Assembly (NCBI RefSeq): GCF_004793545.1
Contig: NZ_SRYA01000036.1
Span: 1-49,343, forward strand
Source of the DNA: Petralouisia muris
Lineage (GTDB): Bacteria; Bacillota; Clostridia; Lachnospirales; Lachnospiraceae
Length of the DNA: 49,343 bases
Direction: 5' to 3'
The notes below the pieces were generated by a model. It was not told the DNA's origin, made no database searches, and saw only the letters and a list, made by a program, of their open reading frames with translations. Every line of letters starts with the position of its first letter. Positions within the stretch are counted from its first letter, which is position 1. Below are positions 16,490-24,425 of the stretch, piece after piece. A program made the position numbers and the translations under genes.

Positions 16490-17560
16490 TTATTGACACT
16501 GTAAAAAATCTTCTGTTAATTGTTCTCTTCTAAGTTCGCATTCACCATCGGTTTCTTGTATTGATCCGTTGCTCAAGGCTAATGCAAGGCATCCTTTTCC
16601 ACATGCCGATTGCCAAACGCATTTTTCACACTCATGCATATATTTCATTCCATATCTCATAAACCATACCAAGTGTGATAACCGATCACTTTCACAGATT
16701 TTTGTTAATATATTATCATATACATTTCCAATAGAATAATTCTCACCTGAAAATAATTGACATAAATATACATGGCCGTAGGAGTCTATTCTAGGCGTTA
16801 ATGGTATTTTTCCACCATCAATTTCATTCAAAATCAAAGGACATACCCCTGTAAACTCGTCTGGAAACGATATTTTTAGTCCTGATTCTATTAAAGATTT
16901 TAAATGCTCATTAGAATTTATATCCTTTAAAAATTTTTTCTTCTGTTGTGGAGACAAATACATTTCTGCTTTATTCTCCTTTCCTCTCCCCAATAAAGTC
17001 AAAGTTGCTAAATCAATTTGTCGAATCCCTTTTTGAACTAGCATATCAATCATTTTTTCGATGTCATTTAAATTAAATGCTGAAACCATACATCTTATTA
17101 AAATGCGCTCTTGAATCTCCTCTTGAAGCAGATTATTAATCCCTCGTATTGTTCGTTCAAAATTTCCTTTTCCACATAATTTATCATGTGTTTCAGCACA
17201 TGAGCCATTCAAGCTAATTTGAATTGAAATTTGGTGGTTTTTTAACTGTTTTGCAATCTGAGGTGTTATCAATGTTGCATTTGTAATCATTAATTTCTTT
17301 CCAAAGTTTTTCTTATCCAGTTCTTCTATAAATGTCCAAATGGATGGATGTAACAGTGGTTCTCCACCAGATAAAGTAACCGCAGTATCTTCACCCTCTT
17401 GGAGGCTATCTAAAATATTGTTAAATTCTGCAATCCCTAACATCCCTCGTAAACTACCCGATTCATTATAACAGTGCAGACATCGCAAATTGCATTTAGA
17501 TGTAAGTTCAATATATACACCCTGCAATTTATAATTTTCTGCTAAGTTCTCATTAATCAT
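16490..17560 (-). CDS. Radical SAM/SPASM peptide maturase
   Basis: This 356-residue radical SAM enzyme is the predicted modifying enzyme of the cluster. The CX3CX2C motif for the SAM-binding 4Fe-4S cluster is at Cys23, Cys27 and Cys30. SGGEPLLHP near residue 64 is the SAM-contacting GGE motif. The C-terminal third has a SPASM-type cysteine set (GVCPL, VYLCQLF, CEKCVWQSACGKGC, GEC) for auxiliary clusters. There is no fused recognition domain at the N-terminus; the PqqD-like protein encoded 14 bp upstream should provide it. AGGAGG is 9 nt before the ATG. The stop codon overlaps one of the inverted motifs around the precursor gene. Role as maturase is firm by family and context; the bond formed is unknown. 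Confidence 0.92.
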   Translation of the reverse strand: MINENLAENYKLQGVYIELTSKCNLRCLHCYNESGSLRGMLGIAEFNNILDSLQEGEDTAVTLSGGEPLLHPSIWTFIEELDKKNFGKKLMITNATLITPQIAKQLKNHQISIQISLNGSCAETHDKLCGKGNFERTIRGINNLLQEEIQERILIRCMVSAFNLNDIEKMIDMLVQKGIRQIDLATLTLLGRGKENKAEMYLSPQQKKKFLKDINSNEHLKSLIESGLKISFPDEFTGVCPLILNEIDGGKIPLTPRIDSYGHVYLCQLFSGENYSIGNVYDNILTKICESDRLSHLVWFMRYGMKYMHECEKCVWQSACGKGCLALALSNGSIQETDGECELRREQLTEDFLQCQ

Positions 17561-17573
17561 ATTTCTATTCCTC

Positions 17574-17846
17574 CTAATGATACTCTTTTATCAATCCATT
17601 TTCAGCTAAATATGTAAGTATGTTCTGACAATCATTTTCGATTGTTGCTTGATATTCTTCTTCAGGAAGTTTATATAATTCGAGTATTTTTTTGACCAAT
17701 TCACGTAAATTCAAACCATCACATGTTTCCCATATAACAAATGCCGTTTCATTTAATATTATAATAGATTTTTGGTCTCCTGCAAGCACCAATGTCCTTG
17801 TATCGTTTTTAATCTTTTGATAAGGACGCTCTCTCCTTTTATACAT
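17574..17846 (-). CDS. PqqD-like RiPP recognition protein
   Basis: This 90-residue protein has the PqqD/RRE fold signature: LAGDQKSIIILNETAFVIWE, a conserved L-N-E-T-A turn, then ICDGLNLREL-type helix and a C-terminal helix ending YLAENGLIKEY. Such proteins bind the leader of the precursor and deliver it to the radical SAM enzyme. ATG at 17846 follows AGGAGG by 6 nt and comes 23 bp after the blaR1 stop; the ATG at 17891 would overlap blaR1 and has no site. Position directly before the maturase supports the pairing. Confidence 0.87.
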   Translation of the reverse strand: MYKRRERPYQKIKNDTRTLVLAGDQKSIIILNETAFVIWETCDGLNLRELVKKILELYKLPEEEYQATIENDCQNILTYLAENGLIKEYH

Positions 17847-17869
17847 AACATGCCTCCTAACAGCTATTT

Positions 17870-19048
17870 TTACTCTTCTGCACGTTTCCATGCCTGACTT
17901 TCTAAAATTATCTTTTTATCTTCTATTTCTCCTGAATTAGAACGGATAATTTCCAACCAAATTCCATTTTCGACCATTTCATCGACAAAAAAGCAATGCC
18001 CTACATCAATTAAACCCTCTATTTCCTCCTCTCCAATTTTCCATTTTCCATTTACAAATTCAATGTCAAGCTCTTTATATTTAGTTAAAGGATGATCATC
18101 AACTGAAATATCACTTCCTTCAACTGCATCCGGAACTTTCAAGCTTTTAAAAATTGCATCCAAGGAATCCATTCTAACAAACATCAACATTGTGGCAAAC
18201 AAAATTAACATGCCTAAAGAAAATCTAAATTTTTTCTTTTCATAATCAAAATTTAAAATAGCAGAGATTCTTTTTTTAATGTTAGATTCGCCAAATCCAT
18301 TCATTAAATATACTGGTTCATTTTCATACCGAGCAAATTTCAGCAAAAGCTCTGCATACTCTTTTTCTCCGCCCAAGCGTGAAATAACTTCGTAATCGCA
18401 TCTTAATTCGATATCTCTATTTAAACAGATTGTCATTATCCATATCATAGGATTGAACCAATAAATTGCGACAACACATATCACTAAAATTTTCCACAAG
18501 CAATCTTTATGCTTTGCATGACATATTTCATGATACAAAAGATAATTTTGTTCTTTTTTTGTCATTTCCTTTACAAACTCTGGTATTATAATTTGACTTT
18601 TCGTCACTCCTACCGTAACTGGTGATTGTAAAATATCTGAACTTTTAAATTTAATCTTCTTTTCTATTTTCATTACAATATTATCTTTAATATCAGTTTT
18701 ACTCAGCTCTCGTGCAAAATGTATTTTTTTTAAATACAAGCAATAGTTTCCTATAAATAGAATCAATAAAACACTACTTACTAATAGCCATATATATATA
18801 TATACTTTATTAAAATTTTCAAATATTCCCAAACCGATATTCTCTCTTGCAAGAACTTTAGGACTAAGGAAAAATCGAAAAATTAGTACTAAAAAAGGAG
18901 TTACAAACGATGCTAACAACTTTAATAAAACTACTTTCCAAAGACTGCAATAAAAGTTTACTGCAACATAGTTATAAGCATAGCGCCTAACAAACAAAAC
19001 TGCCAATATAACTATGCTGATTGAAATATTCAAAAAGAATAAATTCAT
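17870..19048 (-). CDS. BlaR1-like M56 membrane protease, without penicillin sensor
   Basis: This 392-residue membrane protein has several N-terminal helices, a zinc metalloprotease domain with HEICH at 173-177 and a downstream NRDIELRCDYEV glutamate segment, a further helix near 280, and an external tail of about 95 residues. BlaR1 proteins cut BlaI after sensing a signal. The usual penicillin-binding sensor is absent; the short tail has a layout loosely like the lipoprotein repeats at the other end of the island. It overlaps blaI by 4 bp (ATGA). The likely signal is the peptide product or envelope stress, not a beta-lactam. That is inference. Confidence 0.88.
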   Translation of the reverse strand: MNLFFLNISISIVILAVLFVRRYAYNYVAVNFYCSLWKVVLLKLLASFVTPFLVLIFRFFLSPKVLARENIGLGIFENFNKVYIYIWLLVSSVLLILFIGNYCLYLKKIHFARELSKTDIKDNIVMKIEKKIKFKSSDILQSPVTVGVTKSQIIIPEFVKEMTKKEQNYLLYHEICHAKHKDCLWKILVICVVAIYWFNPMIWIMTICLNRDIELRCDYEVISRLGGEKEYAELLLKFARYENEPVYLMNGFGESNIKKRISAILNFDYEKKKFRFSLGMLILFATMLMFVRMDSLDAIFKSLKVPDAVEGSDISVDDHPLTKYKELDIEFVNGKWKIGEEEIEGLIDVGHCFFVDEMVENGIWLEIIRSNSGEIEDKKIILESQAWKRAEE

Positions 19049-19416
19049 TTTGTTTCCTCTGACTTGTGCTGTTTTATCATTGCTTCAATTTCTTCAATTT
19101 CTTTATCAGATAAATGACTGTGTACAAAAAAACTTGAAATAAAATTTGAAATTGATCCTCCAAACATTCTTCCTATCAATTCATTAGTTTCATATTCTTG
19201 TATTTCTGCTTTTTTAACAAGTGGTACACATACAAATCCTGGCTCATCTCTTCTGATTGCACCTTTAGAAATACATTTTTTTATAACAGTATATGTTGTA
19301 TTTTTATTCCAGTTTGTTCTTTTAACCATTTCACGAACAATGTCCGTGGCTTTTAAATTTCCTTTTTCCCACAAAACTTCCATTATTTTAATTTCAGACT
19401 CAAATAATTTTACCAT
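19045..19416 (-). CDS. BlaI/MecI-family repressor
   Basis: This 123-residue protein has an N-terminal winged helix (ESEIKIMEVLWEKGNLKATD, KNTTYTVIKKCISKGAIRR) and a C-terminal helical dimerisation part, as in BlaI. It starts with ATG after GGAGA. It should bind the two 18-bp operators in its own promoter and the one before the lipoprotein gene, and be released when the adjacent M56 protease cuts it. It is the first gene of the operon blaI-blaR1-pqqD-rSAM-precursor. Confidence 0.92.
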   Translation of the reverse strand: MVKLFESEIKIMEVLWEKGNLKATDIVREMVKRTNWNKNTTYTVIKKCISKGAIRRDEPGFVCVPLVKKAEIQEYETNELIGRMFGGSISNFISSFFVHSHLSDKEIEEIEAMIKQHKSEETK

Positions 19417-19463
19417 TTTGCTGTCTCCGTATATTTTTAATTTTATAATGCAAGATAACGTTT

Positions 19464-19520
19464 AGACTTCTGTAGTAGTCTTCTGTTGCTTATACTATCA
19501 TAATAGTCTTTTCCTGTCAA
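19464..19520 (-). promoter_or_regulatory. blaI promoter with two BlaI-type operators
   Basis: On the minus strand TTGACA (plus 19515-19520) and TAGTAT (plus 19492-19497) are exactly 17 bp apart. One operator-like dyad (ATACTATCATAATAGTCT, 19492-19509) covers the spacer and -10. A second (AGACTTCTGTAGTAGTCT, 19464-19481) lies just downstream, 28 bp centre to centre. This is a classic self-repressed promoter. Confidence 0.8.
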
Positions 19521-19659
19521 CAACATTTTTTTCGTTTTATATAATTTTTCCTTAAAAGTTATATAGAAAAAATTTGTTAAATCCTTAATTTCTATGCTTG
19601 ATTTTTTATAACTGCCAAACATTATTCGAGAAGTTTTTCTTAGAAACCGTTAATAGATC

Positions 19660-19908
19660 ATATTTCTATAAATTTTTTGGAATAACGAAACTTGCCCTTT
19701 ATTTCAGTTCTGACATAAAGGGCAAGTTTCGCCAGAGTAACTCCAAACCCACTTCGTGGATTTTGCTTACCTGACAAACTTGATGGAGGATTCCGCTCCC
19801 CATACCCTCGGTTCTGGCATATTTCCCCAATATGCAGGTTGGCTCCTATTGAAAATAGTCGCAGCGTGATTATCCCAATCACGGAGAAACCTAAATATTT
19901 CTATAAAA
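19660..19908. other. Structured non-coding block, candidate oriT
   Basis: This block sits just upstream of mobC and the relaxase, where oriT normally lies. It is bounded by direct 13-bp repeats ATATTTCTATAAA (19660-19672 and 19896-19908). Inside are a long hairpin (19686-19731), an imperfect dyad AAACCCAC-ttc-GTGGATTT (19745-19763), GCATATT-tcccc-AATATGC (19817-19835) and CGTGATT-atccc-AATCACG (19866-19884). The last two share a 7-5-7 layout and an ATTxTCCCxAAT-like centre. No nick site can be fixed from sequence. No ORF is convincing. Confidence 0.55.
19686..19731. terminator. 17-bp perfect hairpin
   Basis: CGAAACTTGCCCTTTAT (19686-19702) and ATAAAGGGCAAGTTTCG (19715-19731) pair perfectly around a 12-nt loop. 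It could stop transcription on either strand or be the main stem of the transfer origin. Confidence 0.6.
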
Positions 19909-19945
19909 ATCTCTCTTTCGTTTCCCATTGACGTTCCCTAATCGG

Positions 19946-19983
19946 CTTTATTATAAGAACTCTTTTTTATCCTTATAATAAGG
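19946..19983 (+). promoter_or_regulatory. mobC promoter with overlapping dyad
   Basis: TATAAT at 19974-19979 is a good -10, 44 bp before the mobC start. It lies in an inverted repeat (CTTTATTATAA 19946-19956, TTATAATAAGG 19973-19983), so a bound regulator would block it. No good -35 is visible. Confidence 0.45.
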
Positions 19984-20023
19984 GAAGTTCACTTTTACAC
20001 TTTTAACAGAAAGGAACTATACA

Positions 20024-20440
20024 ATGGCAAGACCAAAGAAGGACAGGGAACTACGACACAAACACCAAATTATGCTCCGCCTTACTGATACGGAATATGA
20101 AATCGTTTCTGAAAACGCAAAGGCTACACATCTTCCAACGGCTGAATATGTTCGGAAACAGATTATGAAGCAGAAGGTCACAGCGAATTATGAGATTGTT
20201 GCAGACCTGCCGGAGTTGAAAAAGCTGGTTGCAGAGTTTGGGAAAATCGGGAGCAACTTAAACCAAATTGCAAGGCATTTTAACAGCGGCGGCATCCACT
20301 CACAAGAAATGCGTAAGGCAATCGACCAGAGCGTGGCCAGAATTTATGAAATGAAGTATGAAGTCTTAAAGATGGCGGGAGATTTCCACTCTGCCGCCGG
20401 AGGTAGTTTGGATGGCAATACTGAAACATATAGCAAGTAA
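20024..20440 (+). CDS. mobC: MobC-type relaxosome accessory protein
   Basis: This 138-residue basic protein has a ribbon-helix-helix-like N-terminus (IMLRLTDTEYEIVSENAKAT) and the MobC core GKIGSNLNQIARHFNSGG near residue 75. MobC proteins bind oriT, help open the nick region and assist the relaxase. AGAAAGGA precedes the ATG by 8 nt. It overlaps the relaxase gene by 29 bp. It is on the plus strand, opposite to most element genes, which fits a separate mobilisation transcript. Confidence 0.92.
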   Translation: MARPKKDRELRHKHQIMLRLTDTEYEIVSENAKATHLPTAEYVRKQIMKQKVTANYEIVADLPELKKLVAEFGKIGSNLNQIARHFNSGGIHSQEMRKAIDQSVARIYEMKYEVLKMAGDFHSAAGGSLDGNTETYSK

Positions 20441-22064
20441 AAATGCCGACTATGGGGAAGCACAACGGTATCTCTTATTCCAGTATGATGAAAGTACGAA
20501 CAAACCGATACTTGATGAAAATGGTGAATTGATCCCACGAAAGGAATATATCATGGACGGCATAAACTGTGATCCGTTCACGTTCGACATGGAGTGCAGG
20601 GAACTAAATGCCCTATACCACAAAAATGAATCCTATGATGAAATCAAATCCCACCATTACATCATCAGCTTCGATCCAAAGGACGCAATAGAAAATGGAT
20701 TGACCGGGGAATGGGCACAGCAGATTGGAATGGAATATGCAAAGAAAAACTTTCCCGGCCATCAGGCTCTTGTCTGTACCCACATGGATGGGCATAATGA
20801 AAGCGGCAACATCCATGTGCATATCGTAATCAACAGCTTACGGAAATATGATGTGGAACGTCAGGACTTTATGGAACGGGCCTGCGATTCCCGTGCCGGG
20901 TATAAGCATCATGTATCTAAAGATTATCTGATTCACTTAAAGCAGTCACTTATGGATATATGCCGCCGGGAGCATCTGCACCAGGTAGACCTCCTTGCTC
21001 CTGCAGAAAAGAAAATCACAGACCGGGAATACCATGCGAAGCGCAGAGGGCAGAAGAAATTGGATGAACGTAACAGACAGCTCCGTGCAGACGGGCTGAC
21101 ACCACGTAAAACAGAATTTCAGACACAGAAAGAATTTCTACGGTCTGCAATCGAAGATGCCGCAGCCGTTTCCTGCAGCCAGGAAGATTTTCAGAACTTG
21201 CTTTTGGAAAAATACAATGTCAAATTGAAGGTCAGCCGGGGCAGGTTCAGCTACCTCCACCCGGAACGAAACAAATATATCACCGGAAGGATGCTCGGCA
21301 CACATTATGTAGAAGATTATCTTCTGGAGCTGTTTAAGGAAAATGCAGAGCATAAGGAAAACAAAAAGCAAACAGTTGATATGGGGAAATATAATATGGA
21401 ATCGAAGAAATCTGCAACCAGCCCATCCAATCTACTGCAAGAGGAAACTGTATCAGTCCTGTTTATCAAATCAGATCTGCGTCTGGTGGTCGATCTGCAA
21501 GCTTGCGTAAAGGCACAGCAGAATGCCGCTTACGCTAACAAAGTAAAACTTTCCAACCTGAAAGAAATGGCTAAAACAGTTGCTTATATACAAGAGCATG
21601 GATATAATACAAGGGATTCCCTGGAAGATTCTTTTTCAGAGATTAAGAGCCATGCTTCCATTTCCAGAAAAGAATTGAAGTCTGTAGAAGATAATCTCCG
21701 GAAGGTAAATGAGCAGATCCACTATACAGGTCAGTATCTTGCCAATAAATCTGTCTACCAAAAGTTTGTGAAAGCAAAGAATAAAGGGCAGTTCCGGCAG
21801 GAGCATCCGATGGAAATCGCACTCTATGAAGCCGCACGGAAATTTCTGAAAGAGCAGTCCGAAAATGGGAAGCTCCCCTCCATGAAGTTATTGAAAGCAG
21901 AAAAGGAAAAGCTGCTCCAACAGAAAAAAGAGGCACAGAAAACTTACCATTACTTCCGGGATTACCAAAAAGAATTAAATACCGTCTGCTTCAATGTCGA
22001 TAAGATTTTAGGACAGACGCACACCCGACAGCCGGAAAAACAGAAAAGCACCGATATTTCTTAA
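20412..22064 (+). CDS. Relaxase (MobA/VirD2-like, MOBP type)
   Basis: This 550-residue relaxase nicks oriT and stays linked to the transferred strand. The N-terminal domain has HHYIISF near residue 80 and the metal-binding histidine motif in THMDGHNESGNIHVHIVIN near 122-141. Candidate catalytic tyrosines occur near the N-terminus (YGEAQRYLLFQY). A KRRGQKKLDERNRQLRADGL segment follows, and the C-terminal half is charged and coiled. The start overlaps mobC in another frame, indicating translational coupling. Length is normal for clostridial Tn1549-like relaxases. Confidence 0.92.
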   Translation: MAILKHIASKNADYGEAQRYLLFQYDESTNKPILDENGELIPRKEYIMDGINCDPFTFDMECRELNALYHKNESYDEIKSHHYIISFDPKDAIENGLTGEWAQQIGMEYAKKNFPGHQALVCTHMDGHNESGNIHVHIVINSLRKYDVERQDFMERACDSRAGYKHHVSKDYLIHLKQSLMDICRREHLHQVDLLAPAEKKITDREYHAKRRGQKKLDERNRQLRADGLTPRKTEFQTQKEFLRSAIEDAAAVSCSQEDFQNLLLEKYNVKLKVSRGRFSYLHPERNKYITGRMLGTHYVEDYLLELFKENAEHKENKKQTVDMGKYNMESKKSATSPSNLLQEETVSVLFIKSDLRLVVDLQACVKAQQNAAYANKVKLSNLKEMAKTVAYIQEHGYNTRDSLEDSFSEIKSHASISRKELKSVEDNLRKVNEQIHYTGQYLANKSVYQKFVKAKNKGQFRQEHPMEIALYEAARKFLKEQSENGKLPSMKLLKAEKEKLLQQKKEAQKTYHYFRDYQKELNTVCFNVDKILGQTHTRQPEKQKSTDIS

Positions 22065-22079
22065 TCTTACTGGCAGAAA

Positions 22080-22119
22080 AACAGCCGCATGATTCCTTTA
22101 TCAAATCTTTGCGGCTGTT
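22080..22119. terminator. Bidirectional terminator
   Basis: AACAGCCGCA (22080-22089) and TGCGGCTGTT (22110-22119) are perfect 10-bp arms between the convergent relaxase gene and the long minus-strand operon. Confidence 0.65.
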
Positions 22120-22143
22120 ATGATTCCAATGAAACAAATATGT

Positions 22144-22776
22144 TTAAAAAATATCTTCCACTTTAGGGATTATTCCGCTAATGCCTTCGCTTTTCTCTCT
22201 CATGATACGACACATTTCATCCAGTTTTCTCTCCACATATTTCTGCATTTCCTCCCGTGCCGCTTCTGTTGGTTCAAAGGAAAAATAGAGCGGCTTCTCC
22301 CATTCCGCTTGGAACGGGTAGGGGAAAACATATAATTTCTTCACTTCCGGCATATCCGTGAACAACTGGAAAATCTCATAGGGCAGGATTTCCCCGCATA
22401 CCAGGATGGAGCCTGTATCTACATAATAAACCTGTCCCTGGTACGTCGGCATACCTTGAGCCGCAAGCTGCTTCAAAGCATTCATCCGTATCGGTTCTAT
22501 CTGGGTTCCTTGCCCCACACGCCATCTTGTCTGTGGGGCAAGCTCCCTGTAAATCCGTTCAGCTTCTTCATCCTTCCGGATATTATCGTCATAGTCATAC
22601 CTGTAATTTTCTACCTGTATCTGCCCGTATGCAATCAGGCTTGTGAAAAGCGCAAGGGAATCCAGGTCAACATATACTGATTGATGTCCCCTGCCCTGAT
22701 AAGAGCATAGAATATCCTCTAATGCGTCCATGATTTTCTTCATGGTTTCATACTTTTTTTCAGATTCTTTTTCCAT
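22144..22776 (-). CDS. Unrecognised conserved ICE protein, 210 aa
   Basis: This 210-residue acidic protein has no signal peptide, membrane helix or known catalytic motif. It starts with a charged helical segment, followed by a region with many Tyr and Asp residues (VENYRYDYDDNIRKDEEAER) and a beta-rich part with VYYVDTGSILVCGEILPYEI. It is the last gene of the minus-strand conjugation operon, 14 bp after the preceding gene. I have no function for it. Confidence 0.7.
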   Translation of the reverse strand: MEKESEKKYETMKKIMDALEDILCSYQGRGHQSVYVDLDSLALFTSLIAYGQIQVENYRYDYDDNIRKDEEAERIYRELAPQTRWRVGQGTQIEPIRMNALKQLAAQGMPTYQGQVYYVDTGSILVCGEILPYEIFQLFTDMPEVKKLYVFPYPFQAEWEKPLYFSFEPTEAAREEMQKYVERKLDEMCRIMREKSEGISGIIPKVEDIF

Positions 22777-22790
22777 TCCTTCTCCCCATT

Positions 22791-23297
22791 TTACGCTCCG
22801 CTTCTGCTGTCAGAAATATTTACTGGCATATCTTGTGTCTTATCCGATATTTCAGCCTGGTTTGCAGCTGCCGCTTTCTCCATCTTTTCTTTCTTCAACT
22901 GCTCTGTCCGTCCTAAATCCACATAGTGTGTCGCATATGCTTTTTCAATCTCCGGATTTCCGCTTTTGCTGAACCGCAGGGGGATTACCGGCTTATGTCC
23001 ATGCCTTTTCTTCACACCCCACCGCTTGTAATAACAGAAAGACGGTTTCAGGTTCGTTTTCTTTGCATAGGACCGGATCTGTTTCATAATAAAGGAGAGC
23101 TTCTTTAAATTACACGTACACACCGCTTCCAGATACCGTACTTTCCCGAATCTCCAGTCCTCATACTTCTGCTTAGGCAGGACACCTATATCAACCAGCA
23201 CATCAGCAGGGGCGGCATATCCCCTTTGCTGGCACTGGTGGTAGACAGCAGAATGTACTTTCCCTATCAGTTCTGATTCCTTCACTTTATCCTCCAT
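22791..23297 (-). CDS. Unrecognised basic ICE protein, about 168 aa
   Basis: This is a basic protein. Its middle has IGVLPKQKYEDWRFGKVRYLE, followed by CTCNLKKLSFIMKQIRSYAK and a YKRWGVKKRHGHKPVIPLRF segment, which suggests nucleic-acid contact but is not a motif I can name. The tail is rich in Glu, Lys and Ala. ATG 23297 is chosen because the alternative at 23321 would lie inside the hairpin at 23306-23333; the ribosome site for 23297 is weak, so the start is uncertain. Confidence 0.65.
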   Translation of the reverse strand: MEDKVKESELIGKVHSAVYHQCQQRGYAAPADVLVDIGVLPKQKYEDWRFGKVRYLEAVCTCNLKKLSFIMKQIRSYAKKTNLKPSFCYYKRWGVKKRHGHKPVIPLRFSKSGNPEIEKAYATHYVDLGRTEQLKKEKMEKAAAANQAEISDKTQDMPVNISDSRSGA

Positions 23298-23305
23298 GTG
23301 AATAA

Positions 23306-23333
23306 CCCCGGCTGTATTCATTTGCAGCCGGGG
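23306..23333. other. GC-rich intercistronic hairpin
   Basis: CCCCGGCTG (23306-23314) and CAGCCGGGG (23325-23333) form a perfect 9-bp stem between the Rpn-like gene and the next gene of the operon. No T-run follows on the minus strand, so it may be a partial terminator or mRNA processing site. Confidence 0.55.
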
Positions 23334-23375
23334 ATTCTATATACTTTTCTTTTTGTATCTGCCTGCCACCAAGTA

Positions 23376-24278
23376 TTATATCGTTTGGAGCAGCCCTTTT
23401 TCAATTTCTCGAATGTCTTCCACAGACAATTCAGGAAAACAGCCTGCAATTTCTTCTGCCGACATTTTCCCCAACTTTAACATATTTTCTACTCCACCCC
23501 TTACTGCCTCCTTTGCAGCCTCACGTCTTTCACTTGCTATATGGGTACGCATGATCTTCTCTTCATCAAACAAAGCCATCATAATAGATATAACCTCCTT
23601 TTCTCTGCCTGCCAAAAACTTCCGAAGCACATCCCTGTCTTTACAGATACGGATGGTTTCCGTGACAGCCTCCCGGCTCCTTCCATACTGTTTCACCTGT
23701 TCATTATATACTTTTGTAAACGCAACATACTGGCTGATAATGTCATTCCCTTTATCTCCGTAAAGCACTTTAACCTTTACTTCAATAGCACATTCTTTCC
23801 CGCCGAAAAATTCTTTGGAAAGTGAGATTGTTTCCGGTCTGCTGGCACGCTCTCCTGTAAAAATCATGTATAATTCTGGTTCTGGAACATGAACCTTCTT
23901 GCTCCCATATAAATCTGCATCCTGTTCCTCAAAATAGTCATGGTAAATCTGCACTAAATACATCAGCACACGTATAATAATATTCATCGTCCATGAAGAT
24001 TGATGCTCGACCAGAAACATGACTTTATCCCCAACCCTGAAAGCTAGATCGTTATAAATTCCATTCGTGAGGACGTTCCTTATGGTAATATCCATAAGCG
24101 CATCTTCCGTCGTCTCCGTATCCTCCGGATGGAGCGCACGGTATAACTGTATCAGATATTTCTTATCCTGAAAGAGCGTTGAAAAAACACTGTCTTTCGC
24201 CGTATATTTTGCAAACGCATTCTTTTTCTCCGCTGTTTTCTCTTTTGGTTCTTCCTGTAATGTTTCACCCTGCATCAT
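23376..24278 (-). CDS. Rpn-family PD-(D/E)XK nuclease / transposase-like protein
   Basis: This 300-residue protein belongs to the recombination-promoting nuclease (Rpn, PDDEXK) family common in Lachnospiraceae. Typical parts are DSVFSTLFQDKKYLIQLYRA near residue 29, DALMDITIRNVL, LAFRVGDKVMFLVEHQSSWT (E-x-Q of the nuclease core near residue 92) and ELYMIFTGE. The C-terminal half has an AKEAVRGG-type helical segment. Rpn proteins cut DNA and promote recombination or transposon-like spread. It may be cargo rather than transfer machinery. An independent hairpin lies on each side. Confidence 0.85.
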   Translation of the reverse strand: MMQGETLQEEPKEKTAEKKNAFAKYTAKDSVFSTLFQDKKYLIQLYRALHPEDTETTEDALMDITIRNVLTNGIYNDLAFRVGDKVMFLVEHQSSWTMNIIIRVLMYLVQIYHDYFEEQDADLYGSKKVHVPEPELYMIFTGERASRPETISLSKEFFGGKECAIEVKVKVLYGDKGNDIISQYVAFTKVYNEQVKQYGRSREAVTETIRICKDRDVLRKFLAGREKEVISIMMALFDEEKIMRTHIASERREAAKEAVRGGVENMLKLGKMSAEEIAGCFPELSVEDIREIEKGLLQTI

Positions 24279-24377
24279 ATCACCTCGGTTCCAGATTTTG
24301 CCAATCAGTCCGGCAAATCGGCTATGCCCTGCCTTATAGTTTTATTATACAGAGAAACTCCCGATTGTTCAAGACAT

Positions 24378-24424
24378 AAAAAGGGAGAAGCATCCGGCAG
24401 CATTCGCCAGACACTTCTCCTTTT
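24378..24424 (-). terminator. Terminator after the YodL/DUF4316 gene
   Basis: On the minus strand AAAAGGAGAAG pairs with CTTCTCCCTTTTT across a 23-nt loop and ends in a T-run, directly after the stop codon at 24426. It separates the main operon from the Rpn-like gene. Confidence 0.65.
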
Positions 24425-24425
24425 C

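Larger units (their letters stand above)
16173..16494. repeat. Inverted repeat motifs flanking the precursor gene
   Basis: Left of the gene, GGCTATTAAAG (16173-16183) and AATAAGGTAAC (16191-16201) occur on the plus strand. Right of it both occur on the minus strand, at 16472-16482 and 16484-16494, the latter overlapping the maturase stop codon. Both matches are perfect (11 bp each). The precursor is therefore enclosed by two inverted motif pairs about 270 bp apart. Confidence 0.65.

Noticed and set aside
17870-19416. BlaI/BlaR1 pair read as beta-lactam resistance
   Set aside because: There is no beta-lactamase gene and the BlaR1 homologue lacks the penicillin-binding sensor; the pair is in an operon with RiPP genes.
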